Shown: positions 44,328 through 55,351 of the stretch, piece by piece
Layout: each line of letters starts with the position of its first letter
Numbering within the stretch: the stretch's first letter is position 1
DNA from: Doryteuthis pealeii
Taxonomy: Eukaryota; Mollusca; Cephalopoda; Myopsida; Loliginidae
Direction: 5' to 3'
DNA: 64,000 bases
Assembly (NCBI GenBank): GCA_023376005.1
Contig: CM042152.1
Span: 85,192,344 to 85,256,343 of the forward strand
The notes under the pieces: generated by a model
What the model saw: only the letters and a program-made list of their open reading frames with translations
Told to the model about the DNA's origin: nothing
Databases searched by the model: none
Position numbers and translations under genes: made by a program

Positions 44328-44329
<2 letters not shown>

Positions 44330-44462
44330 TAAAGAAAAAGACTTAGAAATCGTTCATTTTGCGATTTAAATCTATTTCTAGCCACAGGTATCTGGTATAC
44401 TTGTGGGTAGGAATAGATCTATAACCACAAAATGACCGATTTTAAGCCTTTTTTTACCAATT
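44328..44462. repeat. Imperfect palindrome related to the hammerhead foldbacks
   Basis: The ends GGTAAAGAAAAAGACTTAG and CTTTTTTTACC resemble the AAAGGCTTAGAGACC ends of the palindromes at 57 and 59 kb. A central hairpin (CCACA with TGTGG, GTAT with ATAC) resembles their stem II. The CUGANGA core is missing. It follows the (TA)n array at 44287-44327. Confidence 0.5.
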
Positions 44463-44565
44463 ATATTGATCTGTTCAATAATATTGAACATGGAACTCTC
44501 AACTTTGACCTGAACGACTCTAACATTCCGCTGTTTGAAGAAAGGTCCAACTTAAAATCATCCTA

Positions 44566-44870
44566 ATGGGTAATTCCATGTCAAATTATACAGAAAAAAG
44601 TAAAATAGTCACCCACAACCTTCAATTTTTCTGAAATTTTTTTCAGATGTGGACTAATGTAACATTAGACGATCCCCAAAGTTTGAGCTTCCAATTCCAA
44701 AAATTGGCGTAGTTATGTCGTAGTTTATAATCTATTTTTTGTCTGCAAAATGAGTTCTAGAGCTTCCCTACAACTAAAAAGTGGTTTATAAAAGAACCTT
44801 TGCCCATGAAATCCAAAAATGCTATCAAAATAGTCTTAAAGTTAACCAATTTTAAGTTATTCATGATTCT
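44566..44870. mobile_element. Truncated copy of the TGGGTAATTCCATG MITE
   Basis: It starts ATGGGTAATTCCATGTCAAA and shares the internal ATTAGACGATCCCCAAAG and GAGTTCTAGAGCTTCCCTAC blocks with the element at 9462. The right end is lost near 44870. Confidence 0.75.
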
Positions 44871-44989
44871 GATTTTTTCCTAGCAAGATCAATATCCCGA
44901 TGTGGCACTGCATCTATGACAATTTTTTTCTATTATTATTTCACATATATTGAACATTATTTGTACCAAAAAGATAGTTTGATATTTGA

Positions 44990-45118
44990 GTAGGTAGATG
45001 CATACCTTTCCCTGGGTTATTTCGCAATGTGAAATACAAACAGGTTCGTCCAGGATTTGAGCTCGGGTCAACGACTCCATTTCCTACGACTCTGACCATT
45101 AGACCACGCGCCTCACAC
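44990..45118 (-). mobile_element. SINE-3 head
   Basis: On minus: GCGCGTGGTCTAATGGTCAG (A box) and CCGAGCTCAAATCCTGGACG (B box). Confidence 0.75.
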
Positions 45119-45137
45119 ACACACACACAATTGCCTG

Positions 45138-45185
<48 letters not shown>

Positions 45186-45280
45186 TTATCTTTCGAATGT
45201 GAGGAATTATTTTTTTTAGGTATGTAACGGGTATTATCATTGTTATTTCTTAGAATGACATAGGGTACTTTATTTGTCAA

Positions 45281-45320
<40 letters not shown>
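45119..45320. repeat. CA, TA, GT and TC microsatellites
   Basis: (CA)n 45113-45128, (TA)n 45139-45168, (GT)n 45169-45184 and (TC)n 45285-45319. Confidence 0.9.
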
Positions 45321-45321
<1 letters not shown>

Positions 45322-45324
<3 letters not shown>

Positions 45325-45440
45325 TTTTTATCTGCATTCTTATTTAGTTTCATTAGCCTTTCTAATTTGATATAATATTTTATCACATTAAAACTTAAAT
45401 ACTTGCACCCAGAGGGCATATATTTGCTAGTCCTTGATAA
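45322..45440 (-). repeat. R7 5-prime fragment
   Basis: TTAAAACTTAAATACTTGCA and GGCATATATTTGCTAGTCC match the R7 start. It abuts a (TC)n array. Confidence 0.65.
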
Positions 45441-45654
45441 TATCTCTTGGTCATTTCATCAAACGTCAAATTCGAAGTCTGAATTGTATAATGTCCCCCC
45501 CACACACTCACACAAAATAAAATTCATCTCCCCACCCCCTACAATGCCACTGGTCATTTTTTGTTGTTCTTTTTCAGATACTGAGTAACTATTTTCAGAA
45601 AATGTTGCATCGAGACAGTGGTTTCTCAAAGTGGTTCATATAGCCCCCTTGGGT

Positions 45655-46190
45655 TTGGTTTTGGTTTGTTTTACGGCATATCAATCTCAGTTGGTGATTT
45701 AATGCTGATAAGGTTTGAAATAAATTCATTCTTAATGATACACGATTGTTTTTATAAATACATTTTTCTATTTAACCCATAGATGAGACCCTAACAGGTA
45801 CTAACAACCCGGGTCAGCGTGGATCAGGGAGCAATGGTGATGAAGGGGTGCTCCACATTCCCCAAATCTCCAGAACTGGAACCTCACCATCAGATAGAGT
45901 TTAACGTCATTCCGAGGATATGAAGACCCTTAACCACCGCATTCTAACACCCATATAATAAAAAGGGTTGGGGTTGCCATAAGGGCAATAGGGTTGGAGC
46001 AATCTTATAGGTGCTAGGGCTTGATGTGACCAGCCGATTGATGGGAGGGAGCCTCTTCGACCGCCCGTCTAGCCTAAATAAGGGTCTAAGTATAGTGTTG
46101 CATGTCATGGACAGCTCATCCACTATAATTCCATCCTTAAGCATCACGGGTCGTCACCCACGGCCAACAGGTGACCCCATGGGATGAATG
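45655..46190 (-). repeat. R4 copy, minus strand, 5-prime truncated
   Basis: From TTTGTTTTACGGCATATCAA to CCACGGCCAACAGGTGACCC; the first ~60 bases of the unit are missing. Confidence 0.75.
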
Positions 46191-46251
46191 AAATGTTGGT
46201 AAGATGAATGTAAGAATAGGGGTCCACAGGGGGTGAATTTACTAGTTTGTA

Positions 46252-46778
46252 CGAGGGCGAGTCAAAAAGTAATGCTATTTTGTTGAGGACAGATATAATT
46301 ACCAACACACATAGGAACATGTGTCATACATCAAAATGAAGTTGGTCCTCTGTGGATCACATCCCGACTCATAGTCACCGTTTCTCTCAATAGCAATGTT
46401 CCATCTTCGAATGACATCTATCCATGCCCCGCAAAACTCTATTGATTGTTCTTTGAGCCACTTCTTCACTACAGATTTCCCTTCCTCGTCATAGGAATGA
46501 TTTTTGACTCTCAAACCTTCTTTCATGGGACCGAAGAGATGATAGTCTGAAGGTGCTAAATCTGGTGAATATGGAGGATGCAGTAAAGTTGTCTACCCGA
46601 ATGAGGTAATTTTCTCCCTTGTCCCTATGCTTATGTGTGGTCGAACATTGTCATTGTCGATTGGCGAGTTGGGTCTTACACGTCGGATTCTTGCTTTGAG
46701 CCACGTTAGGGTCTCAATGTTTTATATATAAAAAAAATTTCACATGAAATAAAGAAAATGGCATTACTTTTTGACTCG
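46252..46778 (-). mobile_element. Internally deleted mariner element with C-terminal transposase relic
   Basis: Good terminal inverted repeats (CGAGGGCGAGTCAAAAAGTA at the left, its near complement at the right) are flanked by TA at 46250 and 46779. The minus strand encodes HPPYSPDLAPSDYHLF with the catalytic D, then EGLRVKNHSYDEEGKSVVKK and WLKEQSIEF. Relative to the 19-kb sister it shares the deletion junction and has an extra 15-base loss at the HDN motif. Confidence 0.85.
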
Positions 46779-47147
46779 TATTTATATAATCCCTTTATAA
46801 CAGGAGAACAAAAATCGCTGGAGCGTGAAACACTAGTTTGCCAAATATTGCATACCTAGCAAAATACCTGATTGGGTATGATGGGCACAAATAATGTGTG
46901 ATTCACATACGTTTCGTTACGCATATAATCTGACCTGTAGTTTGTACATTTTCGAGCAAACTTGGCGGGGGAGGTACTTCTGCAAAGTTGAGATCCCTGG
47001 GAACAGGCCCACTTCGAATTTTACCGCTTTGTGCTGAATACAAAAAACATGGCGAGATACAACACTTATATTTAAAGTCGGTTTAATTTGGGGGTAGCAA
47101 GAAGCAAACGTTTCCAACCTGAAGATCGACATGCGGAAAGCGCTCGT

Positions 47148-47300
47148 AGAGAACCTTTGGTGGATTGCTACACCAGTTCCACCCTGACACCAAAAAGATG
47201 GCCAGACACCTAGAAAGGATTAAACAAAATACAACAAGATTGTCACTCGAGTTCAACTAAACATGTTTAATAGAGAAAATGCTGCCAAAATACACTTTAT
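47148..47300 (+). pseudogene. Repeat-encoded peptide fragment, second copy
   Basis: One frame gives TFGGLLHQFHPDTKKMARHL and ERIKQNTTRLSLEFN, a stop, then TCLIEKMLPKYTLYI. It is homologous to the fragment at 37868-37985. An R7 repeat starts immediately after, at 47306. Confidence 0.5.
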
Positions 47301-47301
47301 A

Positions 47302-47917
47302 TATACTAGCAAATATATGCACCCTTCGGGTGCAAGTATTTAGGTTTTAATGTTATGAAATATTGTATCAAATTATAAACTATTTAGAAAATGATAAACT
47401 GAGGGGGTATAATCGAAAAATAGAACAGCTTTAGATTTAACTCTTCCATCATTTTCTTTCACTGCCGTCTTTCATTTTTCCTAATTTATCTATTTAGTTA
47501 GGTTATGAAGTATTTGATAAAATTACAGTTCTTTCGTTTTGTTTATGGACTTCGTTTAATATTTATCCCCGAGATCTTTGCTCAGATTCGTTGAGAGAAA
47601 ACCAAGCAATTAGAAATCAATAATACTAAGCATATATTTATTAAAATCAAATTTTAAATATCAATATGCAAATTAGCCTTCCCGTTCACACTGTAAACCG
47701 CTATTTTGTTGTATATATAAATACAGTTACATGTTATTAGTACGTAGATATGGTCAACAGTATTAATAAGGTATAACAATTTTATCAATAATTGAAGTTT
47801 AAATAAAAAATAAATTCATGGTAAATGTGACGTCAATAACTAAGGGAATCGTGACTTGAATAGTGATTTAGTTTCGGTTACAGACAGACAAACACACAAT
47901 CTCCATTATAATAAGAT
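47302..47917 (+). repeat. R7 dispersed repeat
   Basis: It starts CTAGCAAATATATGCACCC and ends TTTCGGTTACAGACAGAC ... CTCCATTATAATAAGAT. It also contains AATATGCAAATTAGCCTTCC. There is no ORF. Four copies of ~600 bp occur in the window. Confidence 0.8.
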
Positions 47918-47988
47918 TCTTTCTTTTATTCACTACAATTTTTATATCAAACAAAATTCATATTGGGGGGATTACTGTGCCCTGAAAG

Positions 47989-48208
47989 ATTGGATATCGA
48001 ACCTGCCACTCCTAACTCGGAGTAACTATTTAAATATTGTCAAATAATGTTCATCAACTATTTACGCACTGTTAACGATACTAACGAAGTCGAAAATAAT
48101 CAAAGAAATTTCTTTGCTCTAATAAACAACATATTAGATGGAATATTTAAAATTAGTAGTGACAACAACAAATATAATTCTACCATGGAAACTCTCGAAT
48201 CTGTCACA
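47989..48208 (+). repeat. Duplicated block upstream of a SINE-3 head, copy 1
   Basis: Nearly identical over ~215 bases to 61171-61390. It carries a short frame from ATG 48047 (MFINYLRTVNDTNEVENNQR...) kept open in both copies. I do not recognise the peptide. Confidence 0.85.
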
Positions 48209-48275
48209 ATGGAGTCGTGTGGTGTAATGGTCGTGGGAAATGGACTCGTCGACCCGAGTTCAAATCCAATCATAT
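48205..48275 (+). mobile_element. SINE-3 head, end of a duplicated block
   Basis: GTGTGGTGTAATGGTCGTGG and CCGAGTTCAAATCC. It follows the 215-base block shared with 61173-61390 and is cut off by an R4 copy. Confidence 0.75.
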
Positions 48276-48284
48276 AGTTACTAG

Positions 48285-48990
48285 GATTTGACATGTCCAG
48301 TCGATTGATCAGAGAAGTTTCTCCGGTCGCCCGTCTAGCGCAAGTAAGGACCTGTAAGATTCAAAGTGGTAATACTTGAAGATAAAACTCCGACAACGGT
48401 TGATAGACAAAACATTTTATATACAGCACAAGAATTAACAGGGTACATAATACATAGAGGTGTACATAAACATACATACAAAAATAGAGATAATGACACA
48501 TTCATGAATGGTAAAATATAAGATATTTAGGTATCAAAGAGATACCTAAATGTACATAAAAACATAGTTACGGGTACATGACTAAAGGATAGTCATATAT
48601 CGTATACAAGACTTACTAGCAGTGAGTGGCCAGTGTTAAGGGCCGAAGCCCCAACGAGAAGGGGGTAGACAGAGTCTAACCCATAGTGGTGTCTCGTAGG
48701 TCGGCAGGCAAAGAGAAAGAGACGTTCAAACCAGCCGCTTAAATATCAAAGACCCCTAGCGGGAACCAGCGAAACTAAACGGGCAGACAACTCCCCAGGC
48801 GAATACGAAAATAACGCCACAGACCAAAGTGGAATGTTGCATATCATGGACTGCTAAGCCAGCAAGATTCTGTCCTTAAGCATTATGGATCATCACCCAC
48901 GGCCAAGAGGTGGTCCTATTGAGTTGGTTTTTTTTTAATCTCTTTGCAGGGGTATAGTTGGCGTATACTACAGCCCCACCGACTGGGCTG
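48285..48990 (-). repeat. R4 copy split by a solo LTR
   Basis: ACTAGGATTTGACATGTCCA through AAGTAAGGACC, then the LTR (48353-48821), then AAAGTGGAATGTTGCATATC to CCCCACCGACTGGGCTG. Confidence 0.7.
48353..48821. mobile_element. Solo LTR with 4-bp target duplication
   Basis: A 469-bp block starting TGTAAGATTC and ending AACGCCACA interrupts an R4 repeat exactly between GTAAGGACC and GACCAAAGTGG. The 4-bp sequence GACC is duplicated at 48349-48352 and 48822-48825. TG...CA ends plus a short duplication are the mark of an LTR left by recombination. A TATA-like TTTTATATACAGC is at about 48414. The retroelement family (probably Ty3/gypsy or BEL by duplication size) cannot be decided without an internal region. 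Confidence 0.75.
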
Positions 48991-49955
48991 CGGATTAAAA
49001 GCTGAAAGTATGTCTACTTAAAAATCTGACTGTTCCATTTAAAACCAGTAAGGTGACCGCGTACAGACAGATATAGATACATAGATTCATGCGGGATGCC
49101 ATTGATTTGTTCATTCGGGTATATTTCATGTACTAGAGTTGTAATTGAGAATGTGACACTATGGTTAAGGAAGAACATGGTCAGAAAAAAAATAGAATAT
49201 GTTAAGCCCAGGCATATGTATATGGGTGAGTGGTTGTCCTTTAACGACACAAAGGATTGTTTAGTAAAGTATAAGAGAATTGAACGGACCCCATGAAGTT
49301 AAGCTAGTTAGAGATAATATATTTATGTATCTTGGTGTTAAGAGAAAAAAAACTGTTTCATGAGGAAATCTTTTTTGAGAGAATTAATGGTCTGAATAGT
49401 GGAGTAGTTCAGACTGAAAAAAAATGCTTTATATTTAAGGGAAATCGCAGAGAAAAAGTCTGAGATTTGAATTAAGTGCCAAGCATCTGGGTGGTCGAGT
49501 CCATGGGGATATGTGGGGTGGAATTCTACATATATTCAGCCAAGCTCCAGCCCCTGAGTCAGTTTTCGGCCGGCAGTCGGGGTGATAGTGTCGTCTCAGT
49601 AGCAACAGATATAGAAAATAGCCAAGGACCCACATCAGTGAAGCCAGTAATCGACTTAAAACAACTTTCTTGCCAGCTGAAATAGACCTAAGGGTACACT
49701 ACTCCACCATAAACTGCACAAAGTGTCACAACTTCCTCTTTCATCAGTGTCCTGTTATCAGACTTTGTGTTTTGTATTTTTTTTCAATCCTTGTGAACCT
49801 GTCTCTGACTCGTGCCCTTCGAATCGGCCAGCACAGAATATCACAATGTTGGGGTCATAGAAGGTGCAGCGATGGCAGATCGGGTATTGTCACAAGAAGG
49901 ATCATGTGGAAAATCCCCATGTGAGGATACATTGCATATATTAGTAGTTGAAAGA
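48991..49955. other. Stretch without recognised features
   Basis: Moderate GC with several short frames on both strands. I recognise no domain, SINE box or inverted end. Confidence 0.35.
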
Positions 49956-49959
49956 GATG

Positions 49960-49992
49960 GAGTTGCGTGGTGTAATGGTTAGAGTCATACTC
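49960..49992 (+). mobile_element. SINE-3 A-box fragment
   Basis: GTTGCGTGGTGTAATGGTTA only. Confidence 0.5.
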
Positions 49993-50084
49993 AAAATTTC
50001 TAGCAAGTAAAGAAACAAAATATGCCGAGAAAAACCCAAAATATAAGGGAATTTATTCAGATAGATTTATACAAAACTAGAAAC

Positions 50085-50460
50085 GGCTACCCGGCGTCGC
50101 CTGGGTAGAAGGAGGGTGTAAAAAGGTAGTCTCGCAGATCCATTATTGTTGGATCGCAGGATACCCCATTAATATCCATATGTAAAAAAAAAGACCTTGC
50201 GTTGATCCAGACACTCTGAAAATTAAAAAAATTAATGTCTCCTATTTAAAATAGTAAATGCAAAAAAAAATCCATGCTGTTATCATTTAAATTTTATTTT
50301 TTAATTATCTTCACGAATATAAATCAAATCTATTATTTTTGCTCAAAAACCAAGCCCTGGTGATATTTAATGTGTATATATATTTACTTTCGTTAATTGC
50401 TTTAATTTTCATAGTTTCCTCCGGACATACATACACACAAACCGTCCTTTTATATGCGTA
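50085..50460 (-). repeat. Minus copy of the 4-kb repeat
   Basis: CGGCTACCCGGCGTCGCCTG, then AAGCCCTGGTGATATTTAAT and TTTCATAGTTTCCTCCGGAC, the complement of the 4021-4640 unit. Confidence 0.7.
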
Positions 50461-51260
50461 AATATTATAAGTTAATACAAATTCTCTGTAGTATCTTAAT
50501 TATTTGTATATTCAGTGAATTTTATTTTATTTATTTATTTATTTTTTGTGGGCCTCAAACAGTTTCTCATTTACTTTGATGTTTGCTGAGAAAGTTCACA
50601 AAGATCCGTCTTTTCTTGTGGCAAATAAAACATTTGCCTAGTGAATAAGTAAAATTATTCCTTATAGTAAAAAAAGAATAAATAATTAAAAAAACAAACA
50701 AACAATAAAAAAAACACGAACAGCAACAACAAACAAAATACAAACTTTTAATCAAAATTTCACCAAGAAAAAATTCACTTTGTGTAAATTAATTGAAACA
50801 AAACGAATAATTCCGTTATTATTATAAAATCCGCAATTTCTCTATAAGGCTTGCCAGTGTGTTCGTGCAGCGTTTGGATTTTGGTACGCTTCCCTGGAGT
50901 AATGTTAATCGCAGACAATGACAGTAGGACAACTAATCGACAGTAGAAACAATAGTGTCTGGATGTGATAAAAAATCTGGTGCTGTCACGGATGACACAA
51001 TATTTTTCAAGGACAAACGAATTGCAAAAATAGATTCATATTACTGCACACCGCTGCAAATGACATAATCCGAGGAGAAAAAATATAGAAATCAATTACA
51101 CCCTGTCACTTCAGTGGGTCTAAAACTGACCGTATGGGGAAAGAAAACTAAAACGACTGTTTCAATTAATTTGCACAAGGGTATACACAGTAGAAGGAAT
51201 ATTTGTGAAAGTGTGGTCGAACTTTCAGCAACACTGGTCATGTGGCATTTGAATATAACT
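50461..51260. other. Stretch without recognised features
   Basis: AT-rich, with an A-rich run near 50690. The frame at 51114-51320 overlaps the left end of the 51265 element and is not supported. Confidence 0.35.
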
Positions 51261-51264
51261 AATA

Positions 51265-52123
51265 GGGTAGATCGATTTTGGAACTGTAATGTCTCCCATG
51301 TGACAAAGGCTGAAAATTAATATGGCTACAAAAATATTTTTCTTCACAACTTTCCCTTCGTTTGAGGAAATAGATTTAAATCTTTTAAAATGTTATCATT
51401 GTTACAGCTTAATTATTAGGTAAAAAGCAGCACATCGGAGGTGTCGGAGGAAATAGCATCAAAGATCGTCTACTAAAATGCACTAACAACCTCGTTTTCA
51501 TAACATTTAGCCTAGAAATTGGTTAGAGAATTTAGCAATTTCAATATCTAAAACAGAAAAGATTGTCATTTTAAACGAAACGAAATATTATTGTTGAGCT
51601 TAAATGTCTCTGACAACTTGCAGTGGTGTGGGTTAGTTGACTCATAGTGTTAGTAGAATGAGAACATAAGACGTATTTTAACGGAGGTACAAAAATACAC
51701 GTGCTTACACGTTGCTTTACTTTACGGAACAGAATGGCACAACAAGGAAACACAAACAAAGGGAAAACGAAATACACGCCAATTCTCATGGCGCCAGTGG
51801 TCGTCGCGTACTAATGTTATCATGTAGTTCTAGTAACACGACATAGGCATTAACCTTACAAGCTGAAGGAACTATTTTACTTGGTCAAATCTAACAATTA
51901 TAACTAGAATTCAAATTGAAAATATGCCCCCATCGCCAACACATCTGATATGCTGTTTTTTTTAACCTAAAATTTAAGCTGTAACAGTGATAACATTTTA
52001 AAAGATTGAAATCTATTTCCTCAAACGAAGGCAAAGTAAAGAAAATATTGTGTGTTAATTCTTTATATCAATTTGCAGCTTTCGCCACACGTGAGACATT
52101 ACAGTTCCAAAATCAACCTACCC
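51265..52123. mobile_element. Non-autonomous DNA element with long TIRs (AGGGTAG...)
   Basis: Ends of about 190 bases are inverted: AGGGTAGATCGATTTTGGAA at the left against TTCCAAAATCAACCTACCCT at the right, continuing through ATTTAAATC and TGTTATCATTGTTACAGCTT. TA flanks both ends. A small relative is at 35244-35417. The 51571-51789 minus frame inside it is not recognisable as a transposase. Confidence 0.85.
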
Positions 52124-52477
52124 TAATGGATATGCCGTAAAATAAAACAACAGACAACAAACAAACAACTTACGTAGGTGCGTAGGCTATTTAAGCACCG
52201 GACTAACCTAAAATCCTCATTCTTCTTTTAATCTTTTTGCAGACAGGAAGTGAACAGAGAAGTGCTTTCGTACCTTTATCTTCCACACACACATTCACAT
52301 AGTCGATCTGTAAAAACTACAAAAAAATAGATAAATAAATAAAAATGAATAAATAAATAAACTCACAAATAACAAACCTACACATTCAATTAGATTGTTG
52401 TAAAATATTATACCGTGGGTTTCTTAAACAATAGAGATATTTGTTTTCCTCGTCCAATAATCTGAACTTTTTAATAT

Positions 52478-53547
52478 TGTAGGGACTGGCAAACTGAGCC
52501 TAAAATGCGTTTTTGACAAAATGACTTTAGCCCCCTGCAGAAAATAATTTACCAAAAATCAGGAAATTATCGGATTTTAATGAAATTTTCAGTGTTTATT
52601 TATCAATGAACGATCTTTATAATGCATTATCTATTTTATTTCAAAACTTTCTCATTTTTTTCAGGTCACTTAATTTTGACCCCCCCCCCCTTATGTTGGG
52701 GGCGTAAAATGTTTTGCAAGTTGATCATTTTCGATACTAATTACAGTATAAATAATGCGATAAAAGACCGAAGTTATGAATAGAAACAAAAAAAACTTTT
52801 TACGGTTGCGCTTCTATGAGAAAATAGGTACCAAAAATAAAAAAATAAAATGTAAAATGTAATAAATAATTAATTTTTTTGGAGATTTCTTTTTTACTCA
52901 TTTCGATAATTATTTAATTGGCTATTATTTTATAAAAGAAAAAAATATACATCGATGTTTTTTCTGCTTACAAAGGCGAGGGGGTACATTTTCAATCGAG
53001 TTTTTCTTCAAAACGTATACTTTGTTTGACTAAAATAAGGTTTTCATTAAGTAGATATTTATTTTTAGAATCTAAAAATATAACATTTTAAACTTAACAT
53101 CAGGATTTTCATATTTTAAATGAATTTTATATATTAATTTTTCATAGCAAAAATACTAAATTAAAGTTTTGAAATAAAATAACTGATGCATTATAAAATT
53201 CATTAATTGTTAAATCAATACTGAAAATTTCATTAAAATCGGATAATTACCTGATTTTTGGTAAAAAAATTTTCCATCCCAAATGTTACGTTAAAATTGT
53301 AAACAAGCGCCTAAAACCATTGAAAAACAACCAAAATGGCGGATCGTGTCGAAACTGACAAAAACAAATAGTTTTAAATCTTTTAAAAATAAACTGCATA
53401 TGTAATTATATTTTTCTTTTTTTAATGATGGTTATTATGCTACTACTTATCGATTTAGACAAAGTTTAACCTTAAATAATAGATTTAATTATTCTTAATT
53501 CGCTTTTAAAACTCGTAGTATCCGATTTTTTTTTGCCAGTCCCTACA
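52478..53547. mobile_element. Non-autonomous DNA element with TGTAGGGACTGGCAAA ends
   Basis: Perfect 16-bp inverted ends TGTAGGGACTGGCAAA and TTTGCCAGTCCCTACA bound 1,070 bp. Inside, ACCAAAAATCAGGAAATTAT (52551) faces its complement (53250-53270). A G/C-rich run CCCCCCCCCC is at 52680. No transposase frame is visible. It shares an internal module with the element at 36143. Confidence 0.85.
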
Positions 53548-53864
53548 TTCAAACACGAGAATTTACACGAAAACTCTTTTCATTACAAGAAAGAAAGAAA
53601 CAAAAATATCTTAAATCGTCTATCAGATATGACTATAATAATAATTCATTTATTATAAATATTTCTTTTTGATATCTTAAATATGAATCAAGTCTTTGAA
53701 TAGAAGCGAACACTAACGCATACAGACGAATCGACTTTATTATGCTAGATTATAAGATACATATTTTCAATCACATATTATATAAAGGAAGAACTATTAT
53801 TAGAAAAGCTGAAATGAAATCATAATATCATAAAGGTATTAGTGTTAACAGTTTGTTTGAATCT

Positions 53865-53885
53865 ATCTATCTATCTATCTATCTA

Positions 53886-53919
<34 letters not shown>

Positions 53920-53925
53920 CTTTTT
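53865..53925. repeat. (TATC)n(TC)n(TA)n compound microsatellite
   Basis: Immediately upstream of the 53946 hammerhead; the other side has (CA)n(TA)n at 54037-54087. Confidence 0.95.
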
Positions 53926-53945
53926 TTTATTAAATAAAAGATATA

Positions 53946-54007
53946 CGTGGTCTGAAGAAGCTCCGTGGGCCCTAGATACTCAAGAGTGGAAATGGTCCAT
54001 AACCACG
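53946..54007 (+). ncRNA. Hammerhead ribozyme, CUGAAGA core
   Basis: Stem I CGTGGT (53946-53951) pairs perfectly with ACCACG (54002-54007). The core CTGAAGA (CUGANGA with N=A) is at 53952-53958. Stem II is imperfect: GCTC pairs with GAGT after an A-G mismatch at its base. GAAA is at 53989-53992, stem III is TGG-T-CCA, and U54000-A54001 give an AUA site. Stem I differs completely from the related copies at 57-59 kb yet stays paired, which is covariation. The motif lies between (TATC)/(TA)n and (CA)n/(TA)n arrays. Confidence 0.75.
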
Positions 54008-54033
54008 ATACCCATGGTATTTAAGGCCTTTTT

Positions 54034-54086
<53 letters not shown>

Positions 54087-54090
54087 CACA

Positions 54091-54743
54091 CTAGCAAATG
54101 TATGCACCCTCCGGGTGCAAGTATTTAAGTTTTAATGTAATAAAATATTGTATTAAATTAGAAAGGCTAATGAAACTAAATAAGAATACACATAAAAAGA
54201 TTTGAAACAGAGGGAGTATAATAAAAGATTTGAAACAGGGAGTATAATAAAAAATGGAACAACTGAACCTTACTCTTCCATCACTCTCGTCTTTCATTGT
54301 TATTTTTTCTAATTTAAGTATTTAGTTATAAGAGGAAGTAAAGAATAAAATGACAGTTATTTTATCTTGTTAATGGATTTCATTTAAGATTCATTGAAGA
54401 GATTTTTGCTTATATTCATTAAAATAAAACCAAACAGTTAGAAATCAATAATACTAAGCACATATTTATTAAATTCGATTTTTTAATATTAATATGCAAA
54501 TTAGCCTTCCCGTTCACACTGTAAACCGCTATTTTGTTGTATATATGAATATAATTGGATGTTGTCTGTATGTAGACTTAGTTAACAGTATTAATAATGT
54601 AAGATAATTTTATTAATAATTGAGGTTTAGATAAAAAATAAAATCATGGAGAATGTGATGTCAATAACTAAGAGAATTGTGACTTGAGTAGGAATATAGT
54701 TTCGGTTACAGACAGAAAAACACACAATCTCCATTATAATAAG
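54091..54743 (+). repeat. R7 dispersed repeat between microsatellites
   Basis: Same layout as 47302-47917. CA/TA arrays precede it and a TA/GT array follows directly after AATAAGATATA. Confidence 0.8.
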
Positions 54744-54755
54744 ATATATATATAT

Positions 54756-54867
54756 ATAATGTTTGTGTGTGTGTGTGTGTGTTTCGTGGTCTCATATATA
54801 CCGATTTGACAACGCCATCTAGTGGCAATTAGCAGAAATTCTTTGATAGACAAGGATGATAATCCTC

Positions 54868-54922
<55 letters not shown>

Positions 54923-55007
54923 GGGTATTAACATCCTTGTCTACCAAAGAATTTCTGCTAATTATCACTAGATGGCGTTGTCAAAGCGGTATATAAGAGA
55001 CCACAAA

Positions 55008-55012
<5 letters not shown>
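54756..55012. repeat. Inverted repeat with a (TA)n array as its loop
   Basis: The left arm (54784-54868) and right arm (54928-55010) are inverted copies containing CTAGTG(G/A)(C/T)AATTAGCAGAAAT and its complement. The centre is a CA/TA microsatellite (54868-54920), and CA/TA arrays also flank the outside. There is no hammerhead core. Confidence 0.75.

Positions 55013-55080
<68 letters not shown>
54868..55080. repeat. (CA)n and (TA)n arrays
   Basis: (TA)n at 54879-54920 and 55020-55079, around the right arm of the 54-55 kb inverted repeat. Confidence 0.9.
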
Positions 55081-55082
<2 letters not shown>

Positions 55083-55268
55083 TAAGATATAATGAAAAAA
55101 ACAAACGATGTTTACAACTGAAATAGGCTCATCAGAAGAGAAAGTGTGCAAACCGTTTCGGGGCCCAATTCTCTTGACGGTTTAAAAAGCAACACTCAGC
55201 CCATTTCTCTTCTGATGAGCCTATTTCAGTTGTAAACATCGTTTGTTTTTTCATTATATCTTATTCAT
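55079..55268. repeat. Palindromic foldback element between (TA)n arrays
   Basis: Arms of about 70 bases, containing CAACTGAAATAGGCTCATCAG and its complement, are inverted around 55175. (TA)n arrays flank both sides (55020-55080 and 55303-55350). Both arms contain TTCTGATGAGCC, a hammerhead-like half core, but no GAAA follows in a pairing position, so I do not call a ribozyme. Confidence 0.75.
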
Positions 55269-55296
55269 ACTGTCGGATTAATTTCCATTTTATTTT

Positions 55297-55299
<3 letters not shown>

Positions 55300-55351
<52 letters not shown>
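55300..55351. repeat. (CA)n(TA)n microsatellite
   Basis: Right border of the 55079-55268 palindrome. Confidence 0.95.

Noticed and set aside
51571..51789. 72-residue minus frame in the 51.3-kb element
   Set aside because: No DDE motif or helix-turn-helix; too short to support a transposase.
54784..55010. Hammerhead in the 54.8-kb inverted repeat
   Set aside because: CTAGTGA and GAAA occur but stem I does not pair.
55079..55268. Hammerhead in the 55-kb palindrome
   Set aside because: CTGATGAG is present in both arms but no GAAA with a pairing stem II follows.
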